64,000 nucleotides of DNA from Lachnospiraceae bacterium (lineage in GTDB: Bacteria > Bacillota > Clostridia > Lachnospirales > Lachnospiraceae), in the NCBI GenBank assembly GCA_022792835.1, contig JAAWBT010000038.1:1-64000 (forward strand). Reading direction: 5' to 3'. The first letter of the stretch is position 1, and every line of letters begins with the position of its first letter. Positions 26,034-34,350 of the stretch are shown here, one piece after another. The notes beneath the pieces were generated by a model. That model worked only from the letters and a program-made list of their open reading frames with translations, ran no database searches and was not told where the DNA came from. The translations under genes and the position numbers were made by a program.

Positions 26034-27647
26034 CTAAATTGACATTCCCGCTCTCACATCCTTCACCTGGCCCCATTCCACCACGATCTGTCCGTTCACC
26101 ATCACACAGGCAATGCCTTTTGGCTTTCCCTGCGTATGTTCCGGCGTGGCCGTCTCAGAGACTTCCTTTGGATCAAACACTGTGATATCCGCATAATACC
26201 CATTTTTCAACAGGCCCCGTCGTCCAAGGTCAAACCGTTTCGCCGTCTTTCCCGTCATTTTGTGGACCACATCCTCCAGCCGCATGTCTGTCTCTTCTCT
26301 GGCCAGCCGCAAAAATCTCGGCATACCCCCATAGGCCGCCGGATTCTGGGTGCAGCCCGGATCAATCCATGCATCTGTCATATAGTTGCACAGAGGATCC
26401 TGCATCTGCCTGACAATCATCTCTGTCGTATAATAAGGACTCAACAAAATGGTGGCATGACCGTTTGTCCGTTCCAGTATATCCAGCTTGTTGTCAAAAC
26501 CGGAAAGCCCCCTCATCTCCGCTATATCACGGAAATTCATTCCTTTGTAGGGCTCCAGCTCTGGGACATAGGGATTGCTCAAAATCACGTCGCTCTCCTG
26601 AATCCCGGCAAGCTCTGCCGTCTTTAAGCTTTCTGCCTCCCGCAGATCGTGGTATTTTCGATCAGTCCGAATCCGGTCCAGGACAAGGGGAATGTCCGCT
26701 GCCAGCAAAATGGCAATCTCCGTGGCTCCATATTCATAAGAATACATATCATAAGTCACATCCAGCCCTGCCGCCCGGTATGTCTCCAGCAGCTTGTGCA
26801 TGGCCTCATAGGAGGGGAAGGTGCTTCTTCCCGGATAGATCAGATGAGAGACATGGACCTTTACCCCTGTGTCCTGAATGATGTCAAAGAAGGACCGCAG
26901 CCAGCGTACATTGTGGGCCTCGTCGAAATCGGTGTACGCGCCGGAAAGGGCCGTCTCCACCTTGCGGTGCACCGTCAAGAGTTTCCCATGTTCTGCGGCC
27001 AAGGCCGCTGTCTTATGAATCTCCTCGTCTGTCATAAAATTTCCCGGGCGATAGGCCAGTCCCAGAGAAATGCCTTTACAGCCATCCAACAGTCCCTCCT
27101 CCAGAATCTCCAGTACCTCCTTCTTCACCTGTTCTGTCAGGGCAAAGGCGTCAGGGGTCCCCGGCCCTATGACAGAGCCAAGCGCCGCTCCGTGTGCCGC
27201 CAGTTTGGCCATATTTGCCAGCATCCCCTGCCCTTCAATTATCTGTTCATATTCTGGCCAGGTATCCCAGGAGACTTCCACATCATACAGGGCATTTGCC
27301 AGAAATCCTTTTGCAATCTCCTGTTTATAAGGTGATCCCTTCTGAAAACCTGCCATTCCAAACCCGCAGTTTCCGCAGATAAAGGTAGTGATCCCCTGTT
27401 CTAAAAACGAATCAAAAAATGGGTGCGGATCGTCCACCGCAAAAAAGTGATCCTGATGGGAGTGCCCGTCGATAAAACCCGGGGCGACCACAAGTCCCTC
27501 ACAGTCAATGACTCTTGCCCCTTCCCCAGAAAGGGGGAAACTGCTCACCGTTTTTATCTTCTTTCCTTCAATCAGCACGTCTCCCTGAAACCGGTCTTTA
27601 CCGCTTCCATCTATAATCCAGCCCTTTTTTAAAAGAATTCGTTCCAT
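26034..27647 (-). CDS. N-acyl-D-amino-acid deacylase family amidohydrolase
   Basis: 537 residues, the D-aminoacylase/urease-superfamily length. The metal motif GHSHQDH near residue 60 and the C-terminal D...KTAKRFDLGRRGLLKNGYYADITVFDP typify the family. It would hydrolyse an N-acyl amine or N-acyl-D-amino acid to a free amine and an acid in the cytoplasm (no signal peptide). The product could feed the aminotransferase encoded next. Part of the minus-strand operon, 12 nt after the aldolase. Confidence 0.87.
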   Translation of the reverse strand: MERILLKKGWIIDGSGKDRFQGDVLIEGKKIKTVSSFPLSGEGARVIDCEGLVVAPGFIDGHSHQDHFFAVDDPHPFFDSFLEQGITTFICGNCGFGMAGFQKGSPYKQEIAKGFLANALYDVEVSWDTWPEYEQIIEGQGMLANMAKLAAHGAALGSVIGPGTPDAFALTEQVKKEVLEILEEGLLDGCKGISLGLAYRPGNFMTDEEIHKTAALAAEHGKLLTVHRKVETALSGAYTDFDEAHNVRWLRSFFDIIQDTGVKVHVSHLIYPGRSTFPSYEAMHKLLETYRAAGLDVTYDMYSYEYGATEIAILLAADIPLVLDRIRTDRKYHDLREAESLKTAELAGIQESDVILSNPYVPELEPYKGMNFRDIAEMRGLSGFDNKLDILERTNGHATILLSPYYTTEMIVRQMQDPLCNYMTDAWIDPGCTQNPAAYGGMPRFLRLAREETDMRLEDVVHKMTGKTAKRFDLGRRGLLKNGYYADITVFDPKEVSETATPEHTQGKPKGIACVMVNGQIVVEWGQVKDVRAGMSI

Positions 27648-27659
27648 AGCTTCCTCCTT

Positions 27660-28316
27660 CTACTGTTCCATGGCCTTGCTCCTAAGCATCTGGCCATAGC
27701 CTCTGAGTGCCATAAGCTCTTCCTCTGGCAGCGGCTTTTCGCCGCCCAGCAGTTTTGTGAAAAGTATAATTTTTGCCGTTTTCTCGGCAGCCTCCGCAAA
27801 GGAATATGCATGTAGAAGATCCCCTCCCACTGCAAGGACTCCATGGTTTTCCAAAAGCAGCACATTGTACTGAGGCAGCAGTCCTTCAAAAGACTGGTAA
27901 ATCGCTTCCGTTCCGGGACGTCCATAGACCGCCACCGGAATCTGGCCGAACACCACGTTGCTCTCCGCAATCCCGCTGCTGACGATGGGCTGCCCTGCCG
28001 CCGCAAATGCAGTCGCACACACGCTGTGGTTATGGACACAAGCCCCCACATCCGGGCGCAGACGGTAAACCTCCAGATGCATTTTAAACTCAGAGGACGG
28101 TTTCATTTCCGGAAGGCCCTTTAGCACCTTTCCTTCCCCGTCCACCTCCAGGATCATGTCTGCCGTCATGGTCTCTTTATTCTGCTGGGAGGGCGTCACC
28201 AAAAACCTGTCCTTCGCCCGGACAGAAATATTCCCCTCAAAAAGATTCACCATGCCTCTCCTGTACATCATCCGGAATACCTCAACGATTTCCTGTTTCT
28301 TCTCCTCTATTTTCAT
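27660..28316 (-). CDS. class II aldolase/adducin family protein
   Basis: 218 residues from the ATG at 28316 (GGAAGGA upstream); starts at 28322 and 28331 are also possible. EGNISVR near residue 28, the zinc ligands in VHNHSVCATAFA (His-x-His) and ENHGVLAVGG (third His), and an SSEFKMH catalytic-Glu region identify a fuculose-phosphate aldolase/ribulose-phosphate epimerase type enzyme. After an FGGY kinase it should cleave a phosphorylated ketose. Its 5' end overlaps the kinase gene by 35 nt. Confidence 0.9.
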   Translation of the reverse strand: MKIEEKKQEIVEVFRMMYRRGMVNLFEGNISVRAKDRFLVTPSQQNKETMTADMILEVDGEGKVLKGLPEMKPSSEFKMHLEVYRLRPDVGACVHNHSVCATAFAAAGQPIVSSGIAESNVVFGQIPVAVYGRPGTEAIYQSFEGLLPQYNVLLLENHGVLAVGGDLLHAYSFAEAAEKTAKIILFTKLLGGEKPLPEEELMALRGYGQMLRSKAMEQ

Positions 28317-29808
28317 ATGCATTCCTTCCATTCAATTCCTGATACAAAGGCGCGAGCGCCTGGTACAGCTTTTTAAACAATCCGTAACGCTTTTCATAAA
28401 GAGAGGCACGGCTTTTTTCCGGCTCATAGATGCGTTCTATGCGGATCAGGTTTCCTGCTTCTTCAAGGCTGCAGGCTCCCATTCCGACTGCAGCGGCAAG
28501 GGCTGCTCCCGCCGCGCCGCTGTGCCTCGTCTCTTCCGGGATCTTTACCGGCATCTGGAGGACATCCGCCATCATCTGCATCCACGGGTGGGAAAGAGAG
28601 CCGCCTCCGTTGACCCGTACCTCTGACAGCCTTTTGCCGTAATCCTCCCCGTAACGCTCGCACTGCCAGCGGATGCTAAAGCAGACACTCTCCATCATGG
28701 AGGCCGCAAAATGCGCCCGTCCATGCTCCCTCTTGGCATTGATAAAGGTCCCCCTGAGATTCTCATCGCAGACTGGGAATTGCTCTCCGTGGAGCCAGGG
28801 CGCTGCCATGAGACCGTCACAGCCGGGAGCCACTCCGGAAACCTCCTCATTAATCAGCTCCCAGACCTTTCCTCCCATGGTCTTTTTCTCTTCTGTATAC
28901 ATAAGGTCTGTGATCCAATTGACTGCCATACAGCATGCGTTGGTACATCCCCCATAGATGAGCAGTTCTGAATCAATGGCAGGCAAAAAATAACTTCCCT
29001 CCGCAGCCTTTACCGGTTCCCTCACCATGACGGACAGCCAGCCGCTGGATCCCAGGTAAACATTCGCATCTCCTTCTTTGATACAGCCGCACCCGGCTGC
29101 GGCCGCCGGCACATCAATACAGCCGCCAAACACAGGAATTCCGGGTTCAAGCCCCATGTCCTTTGCCCCCCTTTCATTTAAGGGAGCAAAGGAGGACATG
29201 GCCTTTATGGCAGGCGGATATTTTTCTGCCTCTATGCCGGCTGCCTCCATCAAGGCTTCATAATATTCTGCAATCACCGGAGGCTGTTTTAAAATGCCGG
29301 GGTGTCCCTCCGGTACGCCAAGCTGCCCGGTTGCCCGGTACTGGAGATAGCTCTGGCAGTCCAGAAAATATTTGGCCTTTTCATAGATCTCCCGCCTCTC
29401 TTCCTTGAACCACAGCATCCGGCAGACATGATCCTGGCTTTTGACTGTTCCCTCTCCCAAAAGTCCGTTGATTTTTTCTGCCTGTAGCACCGCCCTGTTA
29501 TCCAGCCAGCTCACAGCCCGAAAAAGGGGGTTCCCCTCAGCAGAAACCGGGATCAGTGTCACCGCCTGTACGCCAAACGCCACCGCCGCGATTTGTCCTG
29601 CGCTGATTTTTCCTCTTTTCAGGGCACATTTTGTGACAGAGCAAACAGCTTCCCAGTATGCCTCTGGCTCCTGCTCCGCCCAGCCTTCTTTGGGGCGGAG
29701 CAAAGCATACCCCTGTTCTGCCACAGACCGGATGTGCCCGTTCAGGCTGAATAAGACCACTTTTACTCCGCTTGTCCCGAAATCATATGCTGCAATATAT
29801 TTTTCCAT
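28282..29808 (-). CDS. FGGY-family carbohydrate kinase
   Basis: 508 residues, typical of xylulokinase-like enzymes. FGTSGVKVVLF (11-21) is the N-terminal phosphate-binding region, GSSGWLSVM the central one, and RVNGGGSLSHPWMQMMADVLQMPV-like sequence the second FGGY signature region. It phosphorylates a sugar or polyol with ATP. Coupled with the aldolase downstream and a GPH-type symporter upstream. Substrate not deducible; pentulose or hexulose is most likely. Confidence 0.9.
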   Translation of the reverse strand: MEKYIAAYDFGTSGVKVVLFSLNGHIRSVAEQGYALLRPKEGWAEQEPEAYWEAVCSVTKCALKRGKISAGQIAAVAFGVQAVTLIPVSAEGNPLFRAVSWLDNRAVLQAEKINGLLGEGTVKSQDHVCRMLWFKEERREIYEKAKYFLDCQSYLQYRATGQLGVPEGHPGILKQPPVIAEYYEALMEAAGIEAEKYPPAIKAMSSFAPLNERGAKDMGLEPGIPVFGGCIDVPAAAAGCGCIKEGDANVYLGSSGWLSVMVREPVKAAEGSYFLPAIDSELLIYGGCTNACCMAVNWITDLMYTEEKKTMGGKVWELINEEVSGVAPGCDGLMAAPWLHGEQFPVCDENLRGTFINAKREHGRAHFAASMMESVCFSIRWQCERYGEDYGKRLSEVRVNGGGSLSHPWMQMMADVLQMPVKIPEETRHSGAAGAALAAAVGMGACSLEEAGNLIRIERIYEPEKSRASLYEKRYGLFKKLYQALAPLYQELNGRNAYENRGEETGNR

Positions 29809-29828
29809 CCCAACCTCTCCTGCCCAGT

Positions 29829-31256
29829 CTATAAGACATCCGAAAATCCTTCCTCTGAATATTCTTTCCCGGCTTTCCTGGCCGCATTGGCCTCCTGAAT
29901 TTTCTTCGTTCTGCTCTTGTTCATTTTATAGAAGCCAAGAATGAATGCATATGCCAGCAGTGCGAGGGTGATCCATCCCATATAGATGCTGACCAGCCCG
30001 GAGCTCACCCCTTCTGCCTGTACGGCGGCTGTCCCGTCAAATCCGGTACTGTCAAGGGCAATTCCCCAGATCAGCGCTCCCACAGCAGCGCCCATCTTCT
30101 GCGCCATCAGCGGGATAGACTGAATGGTACTGTCCGCCCGTCTGCCGTTATTTTTATACTCATACAACTCTCCCACGTCATAGGGAAGGGAAAAGATCAG
30201 TGCCAGATAGGAACATGTCAGGAAATTGCTGGAGAAAATGCTGATGTAGGCGCCCACTGTTGTCGTCACAATGGGGATAACTGCCAGCCTCACAATGCCT
30301 GAAATCAGAGCTCCGCCGATCAGGCAGACTTTTCTGTCCCATTTTTTACACACCAGATTGATCAGCGGGAAATACAAAAACCAGCTGGCCACAAGGACCG
30401 CATAGCCGAAGCTGACCTGCGCCCCACTCCAACCCACACTGTAGATAAAGAAATAAGTAAATCCATTGGAGGTAAAACCCCGGTAAATATTGCAGACCAC
30501 AATGGCCACAAAAAGAATCAACGCCTGTTTCAGTTTAAGTACGCTGGCAAAGGTCTTAAGCATATCCCCTATGGCTTCTCCAAAAGAAAGCTTTACTGCA
30601 GGAACCTCTTCTTCTGATCCGCCTTTTTCCGCCCGCTTTAAGGTCTGGGCACAGATTGTCGCTGTGATCACAATGATGACACCGAAAAGTCCGGCTGTCA
30701 TGGTCCATCCTCCGGCAGCGCTGCCTGTCCATTTCCCGAAAAAGCTGACCAGCAGCATAGGGGAGGCCATAGTAATGAGATTCGCAAAAGTAGCCATTGT
30801 CGCCCGGAAGCTCCCAATCCTGGTACGTTCATCATAGTCATCCGTAAGTTCTGGTACTGCTGAATAAAATGGAACACAGACCACTGTATAAAACAGCCAG
30901 AACGCCAGACAGCAGATGATGTAATAAGCCGACTGTGCCGTCTCTCCAAAGCTCACGGAGACATAGGTCAGTACAACTGCGGCTGCATAGAAGAGCGAGC
31001 CCCACTGGATCATTTTTCTTCGTCTGTGGGCTTTCTTGTCTGCCAGATATCCGACCACCGGGTCGGTGATGCCGTCCCACAAAATGCCAAGGGCGCTGAT
31101 CACTCCGGCAAGCGCCGCATTTACTCCCACTACAGTCGTCAGAAAAACGGAAAAATAGGAATAAAAAATCGAATATCCCATTGTATCCGCGACAACTCCC
31201 ATTGAATACCCCAGTTTCGTCCCAAATCCCACTTTGTTTTTGTTTCTCTCGTTCAC
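29829..31256 (-). CDS. GPH-family sugar:cation symporter (MFS superfamily)
   Basis: 475 residues with about twelve membrane segments, related to MelB, XynB and UidB (glycoside-pentoside-hexuronide symporters): KLGYSMGVVADTMGYSIFY at the start and WDGITDPVVGYLADKKAHRRRK between TM2 and TM3. The start is GTG at 31256 behind AAGGAGG. It opens the catabolic operon and presumably imports the compound the following enzymes break down. Promoter at 31334-31362. Confidence 0.9.
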   Translation of the reverse strand: MNERNKNKVGFGTKLGYSMGVVADTMGYSIFYSYFSVFLTTVVGVNAALAGVISALGILWDGITDPVVGYLADKKAHRRRKMIQWGSLFYAAAVVLTYVSVSFGETAQSAYYIICCLAFWLFYTVVCVPFYSAVPELTDDYDERTRIGSFRATMATFANLITMASPMLLVSFFGKWTGSAAGGWTMTAGLFGVIIVITATICAQTLKRAEKGGSEEEVPAVKLSFGEAIGDMLKTFASVLKLKQALILFVAIVVCNIYRGFTSNGFTYFFIYSVGWSGAQVSFGYAVLVASWFLYFPLINLVCKKWDRKVCLIGGALISGIVRLAVIPIVTTTVGAYISIFSSNFLTCSYLALIFSLPYDVGELYEYKNNGRRADSTIQSIPLMAQKMGAAVGALIWGIALDSTGFDGTAAVQAEGVSSGLVSIYMGWITLALLAYAFILGFYKMNKSRTKKIQEANAARKAGKEYSEEGFSDVL

Positions 31257-31333
31257 AAGCTTCCTCCTTTACAAAAATATAGTTTTGCTGTTGCCAACGT
31301 ACTGCTTAAACTTCCCCCTTGCTTCTCATTTTT

Positions 31334-31362
31334 ATCATACGCCTCCATTTTTATCTTGTCAA
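31334..31362 (-). promoter_or_regulatory. promoter of the GPH-kinase-aldolase-deacylase-aminotransferase operon
   Basis: Minus strand: perfect -35 TTGACA (31357-31362), 17-nt spacer, -10 TATGAT (31334-31339), about 80 nt before the GTG start. It faces away from the TetR gene, whose own TATAAT lies at 31407-31412 without a good -35. TetR binding in the A/T-rich DNA between them is expected, but I see no clean long palindrome. Confidence 0.7.
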
Positions 31363-31487
31363 TCTATTTTTATATTATTAATCTAATTTTATTGTAATAG
31401 TATAAATATAATGTAGCAATCTTGACTTTCCAACTCTGAAATGTTATCTTTAAGGAAGGACATTATTCTGAAAAGAGGACTGACAGC

Positions 31488-32075
31488 ATGCAAGACAAAC
31501 AGACTCCCATTTCTTTGCGCGAAAGAAAAAAGGCGATGTGCAGAAGAAAAATTCTGCGCATCGCCCGTGACAGTTTTGAGGAAAAAGGATATTATGATAC
31601 GTCCATGAATGAAATTGCCCAAAAGGCGGAGGTTTCTGTTGCCTCCCTCTTTAACTATTTTCCCACCAAGCTCCAGTTGATTATAGAAATTGAACATATG
31701 AAGGCAGAGGACTTTTCCCGTATTCTGGAAGAACTGTCCTCAGAAACCTATTCTTATACGGAACGGCTTTTTCATCTTCTGCAGAGTTATCTGGAGGATT
31801 TTATCAAATATCCCCGCATCAGCTACCAGATTTCTGAATTCCGGGCTTTTGACATCATTCCCCAGGATGCCAATACTGATTTAAGGGAACATCTTTTTTT
31901 ACTGATCCAGGCCGCTGTCCGGGAGGGGGAGCTTGCCCCTGAAACGGACGTCACACTGATTCTGGAATTTTTCCTGAACCTTGGTTACTCCATTGTATCC
32001 CGCAAGATCAGCCGTGAAAAAGCCCTGGAGATGTTCCGGACTCTCTTGAATTTCTACCGCGTGCAGAGGATTTAA
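31488..32075 (+). CDS. TetR/AcrR-family regulator
   Basis: 195 residues. The N-terminal helix-turn-helix (about 13-60: ILRIARDSFEEKGYYDTSMNEIAQKAEVSVASLFNYF-type) is typical; the C-terminal ligand domain is unlike any I can name. Divergent from the catabolic operon, so probably its local repressor with the substrate or an intermediate as inducer. AGAGGA precedes the ATG. Terminator follows 20 nt downstream. Confidence 0.88.
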   Translation: MQDKQTPISLRERKKAMCRRKILRIARDSFEEKGYYDTSMNEIAQKAEVSVASLFNYFPTKLQLIIEIEHMKAEDFSRILEELSSETYSYTERLFHLLQSYLEDFIKYPRISYQISEFRAFDIIPQDANTDLREHLFLLIQAAVREGELAPETDVTLILEFFLNLGYSIVSRKISREKALEMFRTLLNFYRVQRI

Positions 32076-32094
32076 GTTTCCTATATAGACAAAT

Positions 32095-32128
32095 GAGCCG
32101 CAGGCGGATACCTGCGGCTCGTCTTTTT
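32095..32128 (+). terminator. intrinsic terminator after the TetR gene
   Basis: GAGCCGCAGG and CCTGCGGCTC form a perfect 10-bp stem with a 6-nt loop, followed by GTCTTTTT. It lies between convergent genes and could slow transcription from the other side too. Confidence 0.85.
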
Positions 32129-32137
32129 CCGGAAGCT

Positions 32138-32647
32138 TTAAATCTCCACGCTTCCCGTCTCTGTACCGTTAATCACATAATACACTTTGTTCTCTTCTGT
32201 CTTGACATAAAGCTCCATCGTCTTAATGTCTCCAACCTTATGTTTGGAATCGGTCCAGTCTTTCTTTACAAGAGTGATCATATCTTTGTCAGAAATATCT
32301 TTTCCCATATACTGGACAGAAATTCCCGTCTTGATCTCCTGCTTCTTCACAGCTTTTTTCTCTGCAGAAGGCTTTTCTGTCGTTTTCTTCTCTGCGGCAG
32401 GCTTTTTCACCGCCTTTGCAGCCGTATCCTTCGGCTCGTCTGCAGGCTTCTCAGCCGTCTTTTTCTCTACAGGTTCTTCAGCTGCCTCCAGAGGCTCCAT
32501 CTTCGTCTCTTCTGCCATCACTTTAGCCAGTTCCTCTGCCGCCCTCTTCATGGGCTCTGTCTGGAAAAGCTCTTTCTTTTCCACTGTCTTGCTCGCTGTC
32601 TCCGGTGCTGCGGCCTTCCCGGCTGTCTGATTCTTTCTCCTTGCCAT
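32138..32647 (-). CDS. DUF6465 family protein with Lys/Ala/Glu/Pro-rich N-terminal region
   Basis: 169 residues from the second of two adjacent ATGs; the first, at 32650, lies only 4 nt from GAGGAG. Residues 1-105 are low-complexity Lys/Ala/Glu/Pro sequence with repeats of the kind EKPSAEKKAVKK, resembling histone-H1-like tails. The C-terminal 65 residues (ISVQYMGKDISDKDM...YYVINGTETG) form the compact DUF6465 domain common in Lachnospiraceae. Function unknown; nucleic-acid binding through the tail is a guess. Confidence 0.75.
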   Translation of the reverse strand: MARRKNQTAGKAAAPETASKTVEKKELFQTEPMKRAAEELAKVMAEETKMEPLEAAEEPVEKKTAEKPADEPKDTAAKAVKKPAAEKKTTEKPSAEKKAVKKQEIKTGISVQYMGKDISDKDMITLVKKDWTDSKHKVGDIKTMELYVKTEENKVYYVINGTETGSVEI

Positions 32648-32914
32648 CATAATTCTCCTCGTCTTTTTTTGCCCTCTATATGCGCAGTTCTATCCGGGCA
32701 CGATGCCGTTATTTATCATACTGCCATATGGAAATTTTTTCAAGTCTTTCAAGAAAAAACGTCAAAAAGGCGATATTTCCCCATTGACAGAGGCCCTGGA
32801 ATGTAATATGCTACAACATATCACTTTATTTTGTATTTCAAACTATTTGTTTTCACCACAATATTATTGCCGCTGCCATATCTTATAATATATGTTGACT
32901 GGAGTGCCGCTATT

Positions 32915-33769
32915 ATGATACGGATCCTTGTAGATTCTTCCTCTGATTATAAGATGGAAGAAATTCGTGAAAAAGGGCTGGAACTTGTCCCGATTACCAT
33001 AACCATCGGCGAAACGGATTATATCGACGGAAAAAATCTGGGCCGCGATGAATTCTACGAAATCCTGAAAGAAACCGGAGAATTTCCCAAAACCTCCCAG
33101 CCCTCTCCCCAGGCCTTTCTGGAAGTGTTTCTTGACGCAAAGAAAAACGATGATGAGCTGGTCTGTATCCTGCTCTCCTCCGCCTTAAGCGGCACCTGTC
33201 AGAGTGCCCTGCTGGCCAAATCCATGGCCTCCTACGACAAAATTTATATCATAGACTCCCTTTCTGCCACCTATACCATCAAAATCCTGGCAGACTATGC
33301 CCTCACGCTCGCTTCTCAGGGGATTGGAGCCGGTGAGATTGCTGCGCGTCTGGAAAGCCTGCGCTCCCGCGTCAAAGTTCTTGCCGCTCCGGATACCTTA
33401 GACTTTCTCCAGAAGGGCGGACGGGTCTCAAAAACTGCCGCTGCCATCGGAAACCTGGCCGGGATCAAACCCATCATCACCATCTCCCCGGAAGGCCAGG
33501 TGGCTGTCATAGGCAAATGTGTCGGCAGGAACAAGGCCATCAGCCAGATTTTAAAGCAACTTGCCGCCCTTGGCCGTGATGAAAATTTCCCCCTCTATCC
33601 CATCTACAGCTATGGCACAGAAAACTGCACAAAGCTCTGTGAAAAACTTGCTGCTGCCGGATACCGAATCGACGAAATGCTCCAGATCGGGCCGACCATC
33701 GGCACGCATATCGGGCCGGAGGCCTTTGGGATTGTGTTTGCCGCCGATGAAAGAGGAGCCGGCAGTTAA
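32915..33769 (+). CDS. DegV family fatty-acid-binding protein
   Basis: 284 residues from the ATG at 32915, the DegV length; the upstream open frame is not coding. ILVDSSSD near the N-terminus, SSALSGTCQSA and GRVSKTAAAIGNLAGIKPI are DegV landmarks, with the Ser residues that bind the fatty-acid carboxylate. DegV/FakB proteins present fatty acids to the kinase FakA for phospholipid synthesis; no FakA is nearby. Its 3' end overlaps the convergent ysxC by 4 nt. Confidence 0.93.
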   Translation: MIRILVDSSSDYKMEEIREKGLELVPITITIGETDYIDGKNLGRDEFYEILKETGEFPKTSQPSPQAFLEVFLDAKKNDDELVCILLSSALSGTCQSALLAKSMASYDKIYIIDSLSATYTIKILADYALTLASQGIGAGEIAARLESLRSRVKVLAAPDTLDFLQKGGRVSKTAAAIGNLAGIKPIITISPEGQVAVIGKCVGRNKAISQILKQLAALGRDENFPLYPIYSYGTENCTKLCEKLAAAGYRIDEMLQIGPTIGTHIGPEAFGIVFAADERGAGS

Positions 33770-34350
33770 CCTGCCAGCTCCTCAATCAGTGTCCAGATCT
33801 CCTCCCGTCCCTGTTTCGTCTCCGCAGAAAAAGGGATCACTGTGACATCGCCTCCGATTCCAAGCCCTGTCCTCACAAGTTTCACCTGCTTATCCATCTG
33901 GCTCCTCTTGATCTTATCCAGTTTCGTGGCAATGATTATCGGCCGGTAGCCGTTTCCAGTTATCCACTCATACATCTGTCTGTCATTGGCGGACGGCTCA
34001 TGGCGGATGTCCACCAGAAGAAACACGCATTTAAGCTGCCTGGACTTCCTCAGATAATTCTCCACCATCCGGCCCCATTTTTCCTTTTCTTTTGGGGATA
34101 TCTTCGCATACCCGTAGCCCGGAAGATCCACGTAATAGAGGACATCGTTGATATTATAAAAATTGATGGTCTGTGTCTTTCCCGGCTGGGCCGAAGTGCG
34201 CGCATAAGCCTTCCGGTTCATGAGCGCATTGATCAGGGACGATTTCCCCACATTGGATTTGCCTGCAAAGGCGATCTCCGGCTTGTCATTTTCCGGCAGC
34301 CGGCTGGTCACGCCGCAGACAGTCTCCAGGTTTACAGTTTTTATGATCAA
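33766..34350 (-). CDS. ysxC: ribosome biogenesis GTPase YsxC/YihA (EngB)
   Basis: 194 residues. G1 GKSNVGKS (30-37), G3 DLPGYGYA and G4 TKLDK are present. EngB GTPases assist assembly of the large ribosomal subunit. Its gene overlaps lon by 4 nt, and lon-ysxC is a widely kept pair in Firmicutes. Confidence 0.95.
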   Translation of the reverse strand: MIIKTVNLETVCGVTSRLPENDKPEIAFAGKSNVGKSSLINALMNRKAYARTSAQPGKTQTINFYNINDVLYYVDLPGYGYAKISPKEKEKWGRMVENYLRKSRQLKCVFLLVDIRHEPSANDRQMYEWITGNGYRPIIIATKLDKIKRSQMDKQVKLVRTGLGIGGDVTVIPFSAETKQGREEIWTLIEELAG

